Positions 16,774 to 25,916 of a stretch of DNA of 64,000 nucleotides are shown piece after piece. The notes under the pieces are model-generated. The model was given only the letters and a program-made list of their open reading frames with translations, ran no database searches and was not told where the DNA came from. The number at the start of each line of letters is the position of its first letter. The stretch's first letter is position 1. The position numbers and the translations under genes are program-made. Source of the DNA: Alcaligenaceae bacterium (GTDB taxonomy: Bacteria > Pseudomonadota > Gammaproteobacteria > Burkholderiales > Burkholderiaceae_B); NCBI GenBank assembly GCA_947379755.1, contig CANCOC010000007.1, positions 1 through 64,000 on the forward strand, read 5' to 3'.

Positions 16774-18249
16774 ATGCAACAAACACAGTCCATGAAAAGT
16801 ATTGCTTTCGACGAAATGGTCGACCACAGTTTGTCTGCGATGCAGGGCATTGACTCTGGCCACAGCCCAAGGCCGCACTACGCTGGGTTTGCCGAGTGGC
16901 TCGCACAGCAACCCGAACAGATGCTCAAAGCACGTCGCGAAGAAGCTGAGCTGATTTTCCGCAGAGTCGGCATTACTTTTGCAGTCTATGGCGATACGGA
17001 TGGCACCGAACGCACGATCCCTTTTGATATCGTGCCGCGCATTTTTCCTGCCCATGAGTGGTCCGCGCTCGAACGCGGCCTCAAGCAGCGCGTCCAAGCC
17101 CTGAATATGTTTTTACATGATGTCTATCATGATCAGCACATTCTGAAGGCCGGGATCGTTCCCCGCGAACAGGTCCTGAACAATGCACAATACCGGCCTC
17201 AGATGCAGGGCGTCGATGTGCCGCTGGGCATCTACGCGCACATTGCAGGGATTGATATCGTGCGCGCCAACCACGGCGCAGATACCGGAGCATTCTTTGT
17301 CCTTGAAGACAATTTGCGCGTTCCGTCAGGCGTGTCATACATGCTCGAAAATCGCAAGATGATGATGCGCCTGTTCCCGGAGCTCTTTGCAAAACACCGG
17401 GTCGAACCTGTCGAGCACTACCCCGACCTGCTGCTGGAATCCCTGCGTCACGCCACACCCTCATCGGCGCGCCAACCCAACGTTGTGGTGCTCACACCAG
17501 GCATGTATAACTCGGCATATTTTGAACATGCCTTTCTCGCACAGCAAATGGGAGTCGAGCTTGTCGAAGGCCAGGACCTTTTTGTACAGGACGACGTGGT
17601 CTTTATGCGCACCACGCAAGGCCCCAGACGCATTGATGTCATTTATCGCCGTGTCGACGATGACTTTCTCGACCCGGAAGTCTTTCGCGACGACTCGACC
17701 CTTGGGCCCAAAGGCCTGCTGCGTGCCTATCGCGCCGGCAACGTTGCGATCTGCAACGCCATCGGCACCGGGGTCGCAGATGACAAGTCCATTTACCCCT
17801 ACGTCCCCGACATGATCCGTTTTTATCTGAGTGAAGAACCGCTCATTGCGAACGTCCCGACGTTCATGTGCCGCAAGCCTGATGAGCTGGACTATGTCAT
17901 CCAGAACATGGACAAACTGGTGGTCAAGGAGGTTCACGGCGCGGGGGGCTACGGCATGCTGGTGGGTCCGGCTTCGACCAAAGCCGAGGTTCAAGCGTTC
18001 CAGGCGCGTGTGCTGGCAAACCCGAATAACTACATTGCACAGCCCACGCTCGCGCTGTCAACATGTCCGACCTATGTTGATGCAGGCATCGCGCCACGCC
18101 ATATCGATCTGAGACCTTTCGTCCTGTCTGGCGAACATGTGCGCATGGTACCGGGCGGACTCACCCGCGTTGCACTCAAGGAAGGCTCACTGGTGGTCAA
18201 CTCATCACAAGGTGGCGGCACCAAAGACACCTGGATCCTGGAACATTAA
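16774..18249 (+). CDS. circularly permuted ATP-grasp type 2 protein
   Basis: A 491-aa stand-alone CP_ATPgrasp_2 protein. ATG at 16774 (MQQTQSMKSIAFDEM) is preferred over a GTG at 16738. Motifs in order: GITFAVYGD, LTPGMYNSAYFEHAFLAQQ, YRRVDDDFLDPEVF, GNVAICNAIG, the nucleotide loop VKEVHGAGGYGML (Lys385), then DLRPFVLSG and NSSQGGGTKDTW. All look intact, so it is likely a working ATP-dependent amide or peptide ligase. By published comparative genomics (Iyer, Aravind and colleagues) these genes travel with alpha-E and transglutaminase genes and are predicted to make or modify small peptides. The alpha-E gene follows 11 bases later. Confidence 0.92.
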   Translation: MQQTQSMKSIAFDEMVDHSLSAMQGIDSGHSPRPHYAGFAEWLAQQPEQMLKARREEAELIFRRVGITFAVYGDTDGTERTIPFDIVPRIFPAHEWSALERGLKQRVQALNMFLHDVYHDQHILKAGIVPREQVLNNAQYRPQMQGVDVPLGIYAHIAGIDIVRANHGADTGAFFVLEDNLRVPSGVSYMLENRKMMMRLFPELFAKHRVEPVEHYPDLLLESLRHATPSSARQPNVVVLTPGMYNSAYFEHAFLAQQMGVELVEGQDLFVQDDVVFMRTTQGPRRIDVIYRRVDDDFLDPEVFRDDSTLGPKGLLRAYRAGNVAICNAIGTGVADDKSIYPYVPDMIRFYLSEEPLIANVPTFMCRKPDELDYVIQNMDKLVVKEVHGAGGYGMLVGPASTKAEVQAFQARVLANPNNYIAQPTLALSTCPTYVDAGIAPRHIDLRPFVLSGEHVRMVPGGLTRVALKEGSLVVNSSQGGGTKDTWILEH

Positions 18250-18260
18250 GGCGAACGCAC

Positions 18261-19217
18261 ATGCTATCAAGAACTGCAGATCACTTGTATTGGATGGCGC
18301 GCTACACAGAGCGTGCCGAAAATACATCACGCATGCTGGATGTAAATTATCAGATGTCACTTTTGCCACAGTCAGAAAAAACCATTGAAAGTGGCTGGCG
18401 CGCGATGCTTGAAATTTCTGAGCTGACACAGGACTACAACGCCCGCCATGCGAACGTCACTCCCGCAGAAGTCATCGCCTTTATGTCGCGCGATATGGAC
18501 AACCCTTCTTCAATCATGCGCTGCCTGCAAGGGGCACGTGAAAATGCACGGGCAGTGCGTGGCTCAATCACCACCGAGCTGTGGGAAACGATCAACACCA
18601 CCTGGCTTGAAGCACAACGCATGGTCAGCAAAGGCCGCGCGGAACAATCACCCGCAGAGTTTTTTGAATGGGTGAAATTCCGTTCGCATCTGACACGTGG
18701 CGTACACGCAGGCACGATGATGCGAGGTGAGGTCTATGACTTTATCCAGCTCGGCTCTTTTCTTGAACGCGCGGACAACACGGCAAGATTGCTAGACGTC
18801 AAATTCCTTGCCGCAGCTGAATCACGCGATGAGGCCACCGACCCAGTTGATGAATTTTATTACTGGGCAGCGATCCTGCGTTCGGTCTCCGCTTTTGAAA
18901 GTTATCGCAAGGTATATCGCGACGTCATCACGCCCGAGCGCATCGCCCAGCTGCTGATTTTAAACATCAGTATGCCGCGCTCTCTGTCGGCCTGTTTGCA
19001 GGAAGTCGTCAAAAGGCTGTCGCGTGTGCGCAACGCTCAATCAGCCGACACGCAGATGGCGGCAGTCAATCTGTTTACCGAATTGCGCGACCTGTCGATC
19101 AATGAAGTACTCGAAATTGGATTGCACAACTACCTCACTGAGTTCTTAAGCCGAATCAACGAGGTCGGCAGCGGTATCAGCCGCGACTTCCTGGTGCCGC
19201 TGCAGGACGCGGCATAA
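18261..19217 (+). CDS. alpha-E domain-containing protein (DUF403)
   Basis: A 318-aa, largely helical protein that is a single alpha-E domain. The N-terminus MLSRTADHLYWMARYTERAE is the family signature; later segments HLTRGVHAGTMMRGEVYDF, FLERADNTARLLD and NISMPRSLSACL are conserved. It starts 11 bases after the CP-ATP-grasp stop, so the two are one operon and presumably one complex. The same pair exists as a single fused chain in the gene at 10629. No catalytic function is established for alpha-E domains; a role as partner or scaffold of the ligase is inferred from gene linkage. Confidence 0.92.
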   Translation: MLSRTADHLYWMARYTERAENTSRMLDVNYQMSLLPQSEKTIESGWRAMLEISELTQDYNARHANVTPAEVIAFMSRDMDNPSSIMRCLQGARENARAVRGSITTELWETINTTWLEAQRMVSKGRAEQSPAEFFEWVKFRSHLTRGVHAGTMMRGEVYDFIQLGSFLERADNTARLLDVKFLAAAESRDEATDPVDEFYYWAAILRSVSAFESYRKVYRDVITPERIAQLLILNISMPRSLSACLQEVVKRLSRVRNAQSADTQMAAVNLFTELRDLSINEVLEIGLHNYLTEFLSRINEVGSGISRDFLVPLQDAA

Positions 19218-19460
19218 ATCACGTTCTTGCGCCTCCTTGCGTCCTCTTGCCTTTCGGGGACGACAGGGGCAGAGAATTTAATTCACCTCCCAAGTCATTC
19301 CTGAGTTAAACTGTTGCCACGGCACAACGTTCCAGTCCTCGTGCCTCGATAAGCCCCAACTCTGTGGGCGCCCGCCTCCAAGGCGTTTTTACTCCCTGTT
19401 CGTCTGCCCCGATTGGAGCCTGCTTAATTTGCTGGCCGGCATGACGATGGAGCACTTCTC
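19218..19460 (+). promoter_or_regulatory. rhlE upstream region and probable 5' leader
   Basis: This 243-base gap shows no gene. It contains short hairpin-forming pairs (GCCC/GGGC near 19353-19369 and CGCCT/AGGCG near 19373, the latter followed by TTTTT). GGAG stands eight bases before the TTG start of rhlE. A structured leader is plausible for a cold-shock-type helicase gene, but this is inference. Confidence 0.4.
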
Positions 19461-20987
19461 TTGTCTTCTTCGATTACTTTTGCTGACCTCGGGTTGGCTG
19501 AACCCCTTATGCGTGCTATTGCCGACGTCGGCTATACCACCCCCACCCCTATTCAGGCACAAGCCATCCCGCGTGTACTTGCTGGTGGTGACTTGCTTGC
19601 TGCGGCACAAACCGGTACGGGTAAAACCGCCGGCTTTACGCTCCCAATCCTGCACATGCTGCTGGCCAATCCGCTTGAAGTTCGCAAGCCTGGCCGCCCA
19701 CGCGTACTGATTCTGACACCCACGCGCGAACTGACTGCGCAGGTTGAAGAGTCGGTCAAAACTTACGGCCAGTTCACAAAGATTTCCTCTCTCGTGATTT
19801 TTGGTGGCGTCAATATCAACCCTCAGGTCAACGCCCTGCGCAAGAACGTTGATATCCTGGTAGCAACCCCCGGTCGCTTGCTTGATCATTGCCAGCAGCG
19901 CAACGTCGATTTGTCTGGCGTTGAAGTGCTGGTCCTGGACGAAGCCGACCGCATGCTCGACATGGGCTTTATCCGCGACATCCGCAAGATTCTTGCGATG
20001 CTTCCACGCAAACGTCAAAACTTGTTGTTTTCAGCCACGTTCTCCGACGAGATCCGTGAACTCTCCAAAGGTGTGCTGGTCAATGCCACTGAAGTTTCCG
20101 TGGCGGCACGCAACACAACGGCTGAGCGCGTAGATCAAACGGTATATATCGTTGACCAGGCCCATAAACGTGACATTCTGAGCCACATGATCAGCGAAAG
20201 CGGCTGGCACCAGGTACTTGTCTTTACACGCACCAAGCATGGCGCGAACCGTCTGGCAGAAAAGCTCGTCAAAGACGGCCTGTCGGCTGCAGCCATTCAC
20301 GGCAACAAGAGTCAGGCCGCACGCACGCGCGCACTGGCAGAATTTAAAACCGGCAAAGTCGCCGTGCTGGTCGCGACCGACATCGCGGCTCGCGGGATCG
20401 ATATCGATCAGTTGCCACAGGTTGTTAACTTTGAGTTGCCCAACGTACCCGAAGACTATGTTCACCGCATTGGCCGTACCGGTCGTGCAGGTGCAGCAGG
20501 CTCAGCCATCTCCCTGGTTGACTCAAGCGAGATCAAGTATCTGAAAGCGATTGAGCGCATCATCAAGAAGCAGATTCCCCAGCTTCCCGCCCCAACCGGC
20601 TGGACTGCGTCTCCTGCCTCCTCGCATGGTGCGGATGACGATGCACGGGCAGCAGGCTTTCGCGATGGTCTGAGCCGTGGCCCGCAACGCAACGCACGCC
20701 CAGCCGGCGCTGGTGGTGCAGGCGCAGGTCGTTCGGGCCGCTCTGGACAAGGTGCAGGGCGCAGCGCAGGCCAGGCACCCCGTCGTGATGGTCAGAACAG
20801 TGCACGTCCTGCACACGCCACTGGCGGTCCGGTCCGTAGCGGCACTGGCACAGGTACCGGTGGCCGTCCGGACAGCCGCAGTGACAACCGTGGCGGCGCA
20901 CGTCCGGCTGCTCGCCCAGGTGCAAGTGCTGGCGCGGGTTCGCCCAGTGCCAACCGTCCACGTCGCCCTGCCTTATTTTCCAAGTAA
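19461..20987 (+). CDS. rhlE: DEAD-box ATP-dependent RNA helicase RhlE
   Basis: A 508-aa DEAD-box helicase that remodels RNA, e.g. in ribosome assembly and RNA decay. Motifs in order: Q motif ([10 protein letters not shown]), I AQTGTGKT, Ia PTREL, II DEAD ([13 protein letters not shown]), III SAT, and [12 protein letters not shown]. The C-terminal 110 residues are a low-complexity Gly/Arg/Ala-rich tail, typical of RhlE and used for RNA contact. The start is TTG at 19461 with GGAG eight bases upstream; no in-frame ATG fits. It follows the alpha-E gene on the same strand but has its own upstream region. Cytoplasmic. Confidence 0.93.
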   Translation: MSSSITFADLGLAEPLMRAIADVGYTTPTPIQAQAIPRVLAGGDLLAAAQTGTGKTAGFTLPILHMLLANPLEVRKPGRPRVLILTPTRELTAQVEESVKTYGQFTKISSLVIFGGVNINPQVNALRKNVDILVATPGRLLDHCQQRNVDLSGVEVLVLDEADRMLDMGFIRDIRKILAMLPRKRQNLLFSATFSDEIRELSKGVLVNATEVSVAARNTTAERVDQTVYIVDQAHKRDILSHMISESGWHQVLVFTRTKHGANRLAEKLVKDGLSAAAIHGNKSQAARTRALAEFKTGKVAVLVATDIAARGIDIDQLPQVVNFELPNVPEDYVHRIGRTGRAGAAGSAISLVDSSEIKYLKAIERIIKKQIPQLPAPTGWTASPASSHGADDDARAAGFRDGLSRGPQRNARPAGAGGAGAGRSGRSGQGAGRSAGQAPRRDGQNSARPAHATGGPVRSGTGTGTGGRPDSRSDNRGGARPAARPGASAGAGSPSANRPRRPALFSK

Positions 20988-20997
20988 TTTTTGAGAC

Positions 20998-21020
20998 ACA
21001 GGCTGGCCCGTCCAGCCTGT
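20998..21020. repeat. inverted repeat between rhlE and prfC
   Basis: ACAGGCTGG and CCAGCCTGT form a perfect 9-bp stem with a 5-base loop. No T-run follows on the plus strand, so it is a weak or Rho-assisted terminator at best. The prfC start lies 13 bases downstream. Confidence 0.5.
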
Positions 21021-21033
21021 AAAATGCGCAACC

Positions 21034-22644
21034 ATGAGTATCTCCACCGAAGTCGCACGTCGCAGAACGTTCGCCATTATTTCTCACCCTGATGCAGGCA
21101 AAACCACCCTCACGGAAAAGCTTTTGCTTTTTGCGGGTGCGATCCAGATCGCCGGCAGCGTCAAGGCACGCAAGGCGTCGCGTCACGCCTCTTCCGACTG
21201 GATGGAAATTGAAAAGCAACGGGGAATTTCCGTTGCCTCCTCCGTCATGCAGATGGAGTATCGCGATTGCGTCATTAACCTGCTCGACACCCCGGGACAC
21301 CAGGATTTCTCCGAAGACACCTATCGCGTATTGACTGCGGTGGATGCCGCACTGATGGTCATTGATGCCGCCAATGGTGTTGAACCACAAACCATTCGCC
21401 TGCTGCAAGTCTGTCGCGCACGCAATACCCCCATCATCACCTTTATCAACAAAATGGATCGTGAAGTCCGCGAACCTCTTGAGTTGCTGTCCGAAATTGA
21501 ATCGCATATCGGCATGGATGCCGTGCCCTTCTCCTGGCCGATCGGCATGGGCAAGGCCTTTGGTGGTGTATTTGATATTCATCGCAACCGCATGCGCCTG
21601 TTCCGCTCTGGACAAGAACGTCGTGATGACAGTAAAGATGATTTTATTGATGGCCTGGATAATCCTGAAATTGCAAAACGATTCCCTGATGCCTTTAAAC
21701 AGGCCAAAGGCGAAATCGAACTGATTCAGGCTGCCGCGCCCGAGTTTGATCGCGAACAATTTTTAGCCGGCAAGCAAACACCTGTGTTCTTTGGCTCTGC
21801 AATCAATAACTTTGGTGTACAAGAAGTTCTGGATGCGCTCGTCGATGAAGCACCACCTCCTGGCTCCCGTCAGGCGCTTGAGCGTATCGTCAAGCCCGAA
21901 GAACCAAAATTCACGGGCGTGGTGTTTAAAGTACAGGCCAATATGGATCCCGCACACCGTGACCGCGTTGCCTTTGTCAGGGTCAGCTCAGGCAAATTTG
22001 ATCGTGGCATGCGCTTAAAAGTCTCACGCAACGGCAAAGAGATTCGTCCGAATAACGTCGTGTCCTTTTTATCGCAACGACGTGAACTTGTGGACGAAGC
22101 CTACGCAGGTGACGTGATTGGCATCCCCAACCATGGCATCCTGCACCTGGGAGATGTGCTGACCGAAGGCGAGTCCCTGCACTTTACAGGTCTGCCTTTT
22201 TTTGCACCCGAACTGTTCCAGGCGGTCGAGGTTAAAGATCCTCTGCGCACAAAGCAATTGCGTACAGGCCTGATGCAGCTGGGTGAAGAAGGCGCCATTC
22301 AGGTTTTCAGACCGATCGCTGCCGGCGGCGCCCTGCTGCTGGGCGCTGTCGGGCAACTTCAGTTCGAGGTCGTTGCGCACAGGTTGCAAGCCGAGTATGG
22401 AGCCGAAGCCCGCCTGATGCCTTCACGCTACAACATGGCGCGCTGGATCACTGCCGAAGACCCCAAGGAACTGAGCAAATTCATTGATGCCAATGCCTCG
22501 CATATCGCCTATGATGTCGTCGAAGCACCGGCCTTTCTGGTCACATCGACCGCACAACTGCGCGTGGCCGAAGAGCGCTACCCGGCGATCAGGTTCCACG
22601 CGATGCGCGAGCATGGCGGCCAGGTATTTGCCGACAAAGTTTAA
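21034..22644 (+). CDS. prfC: peptide chain release factor 3
   Basis: A 536-aa translational GTPase that recycles RF1/RF2 from the ribosome after termination. The GTPase motifs are present: G1 HPDAGKTTLTEK, G3 DTPGHQDFSED and G4 NKMD, followed by an EF-Tu-like domain II and the RF3 C-terminal domain. The length matches the family. RF3-specific text such as VKARKASRHASSDWMEIEKQ separates it from EF-G. Cytoplasmic. It is preceded by an inverted repeat downstream of rhlE and followed 24 bases later by a small hypothetical gene on the same strand. Confidence 0.97.
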   Translation: MSISTEVARRRTFAIISHPDAGKTTLTEKLLLFAGAIQIAGSVKARKASRHASSDWMEIEKQRGISVASSVMQMEYRDCVINLLDTPGHQDFSEDTYRVLTAVDAALMVIDAANGVEPQTIRLLQVCRARNTPIITFINKMDREVREPLELLSEIESHIGMDAVPFSWPIGMGKAFGGVFDIHRNRMRLFRSGQERRDDSKDDFIDGLDNPEIAKRFPDAFKQAKGEIELIQAAAPEFDREQFLAGKQTPVFFGSAINNFGVQEVLDALVDEAPPPGSRQALERIVKPEEPKFTGVVFKVQANMDPAHRDRVAFVRVSSGKFDRGMRLKVSRNGKEIRPNNVVSFLSQRRELVDEAYAGDVIGIPNHGILHLGDVLTEGESLHFTGLPFFAPELFQAVEVKDPLRTKQLRTGLMQLGEEGAIQVFRPIAAGGALLLGAVGQLQFEVVAHRLQAEYGAEARLMPSRYNMARWITAEDPKELSKFIDANASHIAYDVVEAPAFLVTSTAQLRVAEERYPAIRFHAMREHGGQVFADKV

Positions 22645-22668
22645 CTACAACGACCTACAGAGATCACT

Positions 22669-23364
22669 ATGTCCTGGCGCGTTCTGATTATTTTCCTGCT
22701 GCTTGCCGCCGTTGCCTCCTGGCAAGGCGGCCTGCAACTGGGCGAATGGTTGGTCGCCCGAGCGCCTGATTCAATTGCCTCGGCATCAAGCCCCAGAAGC
22801 AGTACAGAGCAAACGCTGGACTCCAATGGCAAACCTTTTACTGCCCAGCCCCCTCAGCCCCGTATTGACGGCACGCTCGGCGTACCGCGTGAAAGTGCGC
22901 CTGTTGAGTGGACGATTGCCACTGTAATCGCCGAGCAGTTTGACGCAGATCCCAATGCGATGAAAATCGACGCAGAAGGTAATTATGAAAGACAGGATCA
23001 CGAGCTTGCTGCGGGCGGTGCTGACTTACTCATGGGCAATCATGACATTGCCACGCTTGATGTGGCCAATCCCACCCAGGAGCCGCCAACATACTCTTCG
23101 GCACAAGCTGGCGTGACGCGCGCAGCCGGCGTCTCCCAGGACAACAAGTCCGTCATGGTGAGCTCGGCCGTATCGCCTGCCGCAGCGGCCTATGCCTGGC
23201 AACAGGCGCTTAAAAAAGACATTGAGCAATGCAATAGCGTCGGTTTTTTCCAGAGACCCAGCTGTGTACAAAACGCACGCAATAAATTCTGTTCACCGAA
23301 TAATGCGTGGGGCAAAACTGCAGACTGCCCGGCGCGCAGTTTCGATCAGACGGGCGGCAATTAA
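22669..23364 (+). CDS. hypothetical exported or membrane-anchored protein with Cys-rich C-terminus
   Basis: A 231-aa protein I cannot assign to a named family. Residues 4-25 form one hydrophobic segment (LIIFLLLAAVASW), a signal anchor or signal peptide, so the rest is probably periplasmic. The middle is low-complexity, rich in Ala, Pro and Ser. The C-terminal 45 residues contain four Cys in a compact block (QCNSVGFFQRPSC, KFCSPNNAWG, DCPARS) which looks like a conserved disulfide-bonded motif. It starts 24 bases after prfC and converges on rpoN. Confidence 0.7.
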   Translation: MSWRVLIIFLLLAAVASWQGGLQLGEWLVARAPDSIASASSPRSSTEQTLDSNGKPFTAQPPQPRIDGTLGVPRESAPVEWTIATVIAEQFDADPNAMKIDAEGNYERQDHELAAGGADLLMGNHDIATLDVANPTQEPPTYSSAQAGVTRAAGVSQDNKSVMVSSAVSPAAAAYAWQQALKKDIEQCNSVGFFQRPSCVQNARNKFCSPNNAWGKTADCPARSFDQTGGN

Positions 23365-23387
23365 TCCGCAGGCTGGTTTAAAAAAGC

Positions 23388-24890
23388 CTAACCTGCACCC
23401 GCCTGTGACTTGCGCAACGGTGCCGTGGGGATTCTTAACACCTCGCGATATTTAGCCACCGTACGTCGTGCAATCGTGATGCCGTCCTGATCAAGCATCG
23501 TGACAAGCTGACTATCCGAAAGAGGTTTCTTGCGATCCTCACCTGCGATCAATGCCTGAATCCGCGTCTGCACAGCCGTCGCCGATGTCGACTCGCCACC
23601 CTCTGTTGTCAGCCCGGTGCTGAAAAACCGCTTCAGCTCCAGCGTGCCAAAAGGCGTCAGCATGAATTTTTGTGATGTCGCGCGTGAAATCGTTGACTCG
23701 TGCATCCCAAGTTCTGCGGCAATGTCTTTCAGTGTCAACGGGCGAACAACCTCCCAGCCTCTCGAAAAAAACAACTGCTGGTGTGCCACGATTGCCTGAG
23801 ACACCCGCAAAATCGTATCAAAGCGCTGAGCGACATTCCGAATCATCCAGCGCGCTTCCTGCAGCTGTCCCTGCAAGGCCGTGTGCGCGCCCGAACGCGG
23901 ACTGCCAAGTGCTTCGGCATACATGGCATTGACGCGCAAGCGTGGAACAACAGCATCATTCAATGAGGCGACCCAGCCTTGCCTGGTTTTTCGAACAATC
24001 ACATCCGGCACAGCGAAGTCCGCAGCGGGTTTATTCCAGCCGCTACCGGGACGTGGATTCAACCTGAGTATCAGTGCGTGGGCTCGGCGCAAAATCTCTG
24101 CGTCACATTGCAAGGCCTCGCGCAAACGCGACATGTTGCCAGTCGCAAGCATGGCCAGATGGTTCTGACACAGGTTGCGTGCCACTTTTAATACTGCGTC
24201 ATCGCGAATTTCAGGGAATCGCTGTGCATCAGCGAACTGCAATTGCAAATCCAGGCATTCTGCAAGATCACGCGCGGCAACCCCTGCAGGATCAAAAGAC
24301 TGCAACAACCGCAGCGCAACACGGAAATCATCGACTTCAAGCTCAAGTGCCGGATCCATCCAGCTGACGATGTCCTCCAGCGGAGAAGCCAGTAAACCAT
24401 CATCCGTCAGCTCTTCAATCAGCAGCTCAACCAGAGCGGCGTCTCGTGCGCTCAAGCGTGTGGTGCCAAGCTGTTCAAGCAAATGCTCGCGCAGATTACT
24501 CTGGCGCGCAGGCTCGGGACGATCGGCAAACTCGTCATCGCGCGAAGTCCCTGAGCCTGAAGAAAACTCCAGCTTGTCACGTTCCTGGTTGGGCTCGTAA
24601 TCGAGGGAGGTTGCTGCGGACTCTTGCTCTGGGCTCTGGGACGGCTCTTGCGAAGCGGACTCCTGAACGCCCGCTGCAGGCGCATCTCCTAGCCTGGCCA
24701 AGGGAGATGATATTGCGGGGTCTTGCAGGCCGACGCCCTCCTGCTCCAGCAACGGGTTTTCAGCCAGCGCACTTGCCAGCTCAGCCTCAAGATCCAGCGT
24801 CGACAGCTGCAGCAATCTGATTGATTGCTGCAGTGCAGGAGTCAGCGCAAGATGCTGACCATGACGAAGTTCGAGAAAGTTACGACTCAT
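23388..24890 (-). CDS. rpoN: RNA polymerase sigma-54 factor
   Basis: About 500 aa. Region I (ELRHGQHLALTPALQQSIRLLQLSTLDLE) is the Gln/Leu-rich activator-response segment. An acidic region II follows (about residues 60-140), then the core-binding domain, a helix-turn-helix (HESTISRATSQKFM) and the RpoN box ARRTVAKYRE near the end, which contacts the -24 element. The start is uncertain: ATG at 24890, 24908 or 24926, none with a clear ribosome site; 24890 gives the usual N-terminus. Unusually, the common neighbours (lptB, hpf, ptsN) are absent. A divergent unknown membrane gene starts 17 bases away. Confidence 0.95.
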   Translation of the reverse strand: MSRNFLELRHGQHLALTPALQQSIRLLQLSTLDLEAELASALAENPLLEQEGVGLQDPAISSPLARLGDAPAAGVQESASQEPSQSPEQESAATSLDYEPNQERDKLEFSSGSGTSRDDEFADRPEPARQSNLREHLLEQLGTTRLSARDAALVELLIEELTDDGLLASPLEDIVSWMDPALELEVDDFRVALRLLQSFDPAGVAARDLAECLDLQLQFADAQRFPEIRDDAVLKVARNLCQNHLAMLATGNMSRLREALQCDAEILRRAHALILRLNPRPGSGWNKPAADFAVPDVIVRKTRQGWVASLNDAVVPRLRVNAMYAEALGSPRSGAHTALQGQLQEARWMIRNVAQRFDTILRVSQAIVAHQQLFFSRGWEVVRPLTLKDIAAELGMHESTISRATSQKFMLTPFGTLELKRFFSTGLTTEGGESTSATAVQTRIQALIAGEDRKKPLSDSQLVTMLDQDGITIARRTVAKYREVLRIPTAPLRKSQAGAG

Positions 24891-24906
24891 AGGTACAATA
24901 TTCTGC

Positions 24907-25509
24907 ATGATGAAAACATTCAGCACTCAAAATCTACGTCAAGACTCCAAGTTGCTTCGCAACACTCTGTTGCGGCTGGCACTGCCACGCATCATGACGC
25001 GGCTGGCGATTCTAGCGGTAGTTGCGACGTTATGGTTCTGGGCTTGCAGCTTGACCCTCAAAAAAGGGGCAACGGTTCGTTACAACGGATTTGAAGCCTT
25101 CGGACCTCAGGTTGTCGATTTCCTGACACGTATGAATCCTTATATCTGGTGGGTGGTTGTACTGATCTTTTCATTATGCGTCATTGCTGGCGTGCGCAGC
25201 TGGCTGCAGAGCAGTCTCGCACGTGGCAGGGCGGCAATCGTACCGCTGGACATATTCAGGCGCCTCTGCGCCTCGCTTAGTCCTGAGGTACTCGACGTAC
25301 TGCGCTGGGTTTGGAAAGACAAAGAAGTCCCGCTCACCACCGGCAACCTGCAAATGACGCTTAAACAGATTCGCATTGGCCGAGTCCGTAAAATGGCGCT
25401 TGCGCGCGCACAGAAGGCTGAACTCGATCTTGCTGCACAGCCAAAGTCTGACACACAATCCACCCCTGCGAGCCCCTCCAGATACCGTGAGCCAACTTTA
25501 ATGGCATAA
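24907..25509 (+). CDS. conserved hypothetical membrane protein
   Basis: A 200-aa protein with two predicted membrane segments (about residues 35-58, LAILAVVATLWFWACS, and 79-96, YIWWVVVLIFSLCVIAG). A cytoplasmic tail rich in Arg, Lys and Ala follows. The first 30 residues are polar with several basic residues. No catalytic motif is seen. It is divergent from rpoN with almost no space between the two, so the promoters must overlap coding sequence or lie within the opposite gene. I do not recognise the family; function unknown. Confidence 0.7.
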   Translation: MMKTFSTQNLRQDSKLLRNTLLRLALPRIMTRLAILAVVATLWFWACSLTLKKGATVRYNGFEAFGPQVVDFLTRMNPYIWWVVVLIFSLCVIAGVRSWLQSSLARGRAAIVPLDIFRRLCASLSPEVLDVLRWVWKDKEVPLTTGNLQMTLKQIRIGRVRKMALARAQKAELDLAAQPKSDTQSTPASPSRYREPTLMA

Positions 25510-25632
25510 ATGTATGTTGAGAGTGTACAGCTCGCATTTCAAGCACTGATTTAGTGCAAATTATCAACGAAAACAGCCTTCTCTACGCTCTCTTACTTGC
25601 GCTTGTCACAAAAATATGTTCGACTAGAAGCC

Positions 25633-25770
25633 ATGAATCCCATTGCCGCATCTTGTCTTTGCCGTACAGCCGTTTGCCTGACCCCGAGTGGTTCAGGACG
25701 GATTGTGTGCGGCAGTCCAGCGTCAACGGATCTGCTGTCGCGACTGCTAGCGATCGGTTGCCGGGCCTAG
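25633..25770 (+). CDS. candidate leader peptide upstream of leuA
   Basis: A 45-codon frame in the 407-base gap before leuA, with AGAAG just before the ATG. Near its end it reads DLLSRLLAIGCRA: four Leu codons within six positions. The stop falls within a hairpin region. It also holds four Cys (SCLCRTAVC and beyond). This arrangement fits ribosome-mediated attenuation responding to leucine, but the ORF is short, no classical T-rich terminator follows, and expression is not shown. Confidence 0.45.
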   Translation: MNPIAASCLCRTAVCLTPSGSGRIVCGSPASTDLLSRLLAIGCRA

Positions 25771-25792
25771 TGTCCGTGGCTGTCCGGCAACC
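25756..25792 (+). promoter_or_regulatory. hairpin in leuA leader region
   Basis: GGTTGCCGG and CCGGCAACC form a perfect 9-bp inverted repeat with a 19-base loop, overlapping the last codons and stop of the candidate leader peptide. No strong T-run follows. It may be one arm of an attenuator. The rest of the gap (25510-25632 and 25793-25916) shows nothing further. Confidence 0.5.
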
Positions 25793-25916
25793 CCACCCGC
25801 CACTCGGTTTCTCCCCTTTCCAAATGATTGTCCTGACATCAGTCAGAAACTGGAACCATCAAGGGAATGACCCTGGCACGACAGACTCACGTCGTCATGA
25901 AAATAGATTGAGGTAA

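Noticed and set aside
20563-21759. Long open minus-strand frame (398 codons) across rhlE and prfC
   Set aside because: Antisense to two strongly conserved genes, with no recognisable domain and with low-complexity content mirrored from the rhlE tail.
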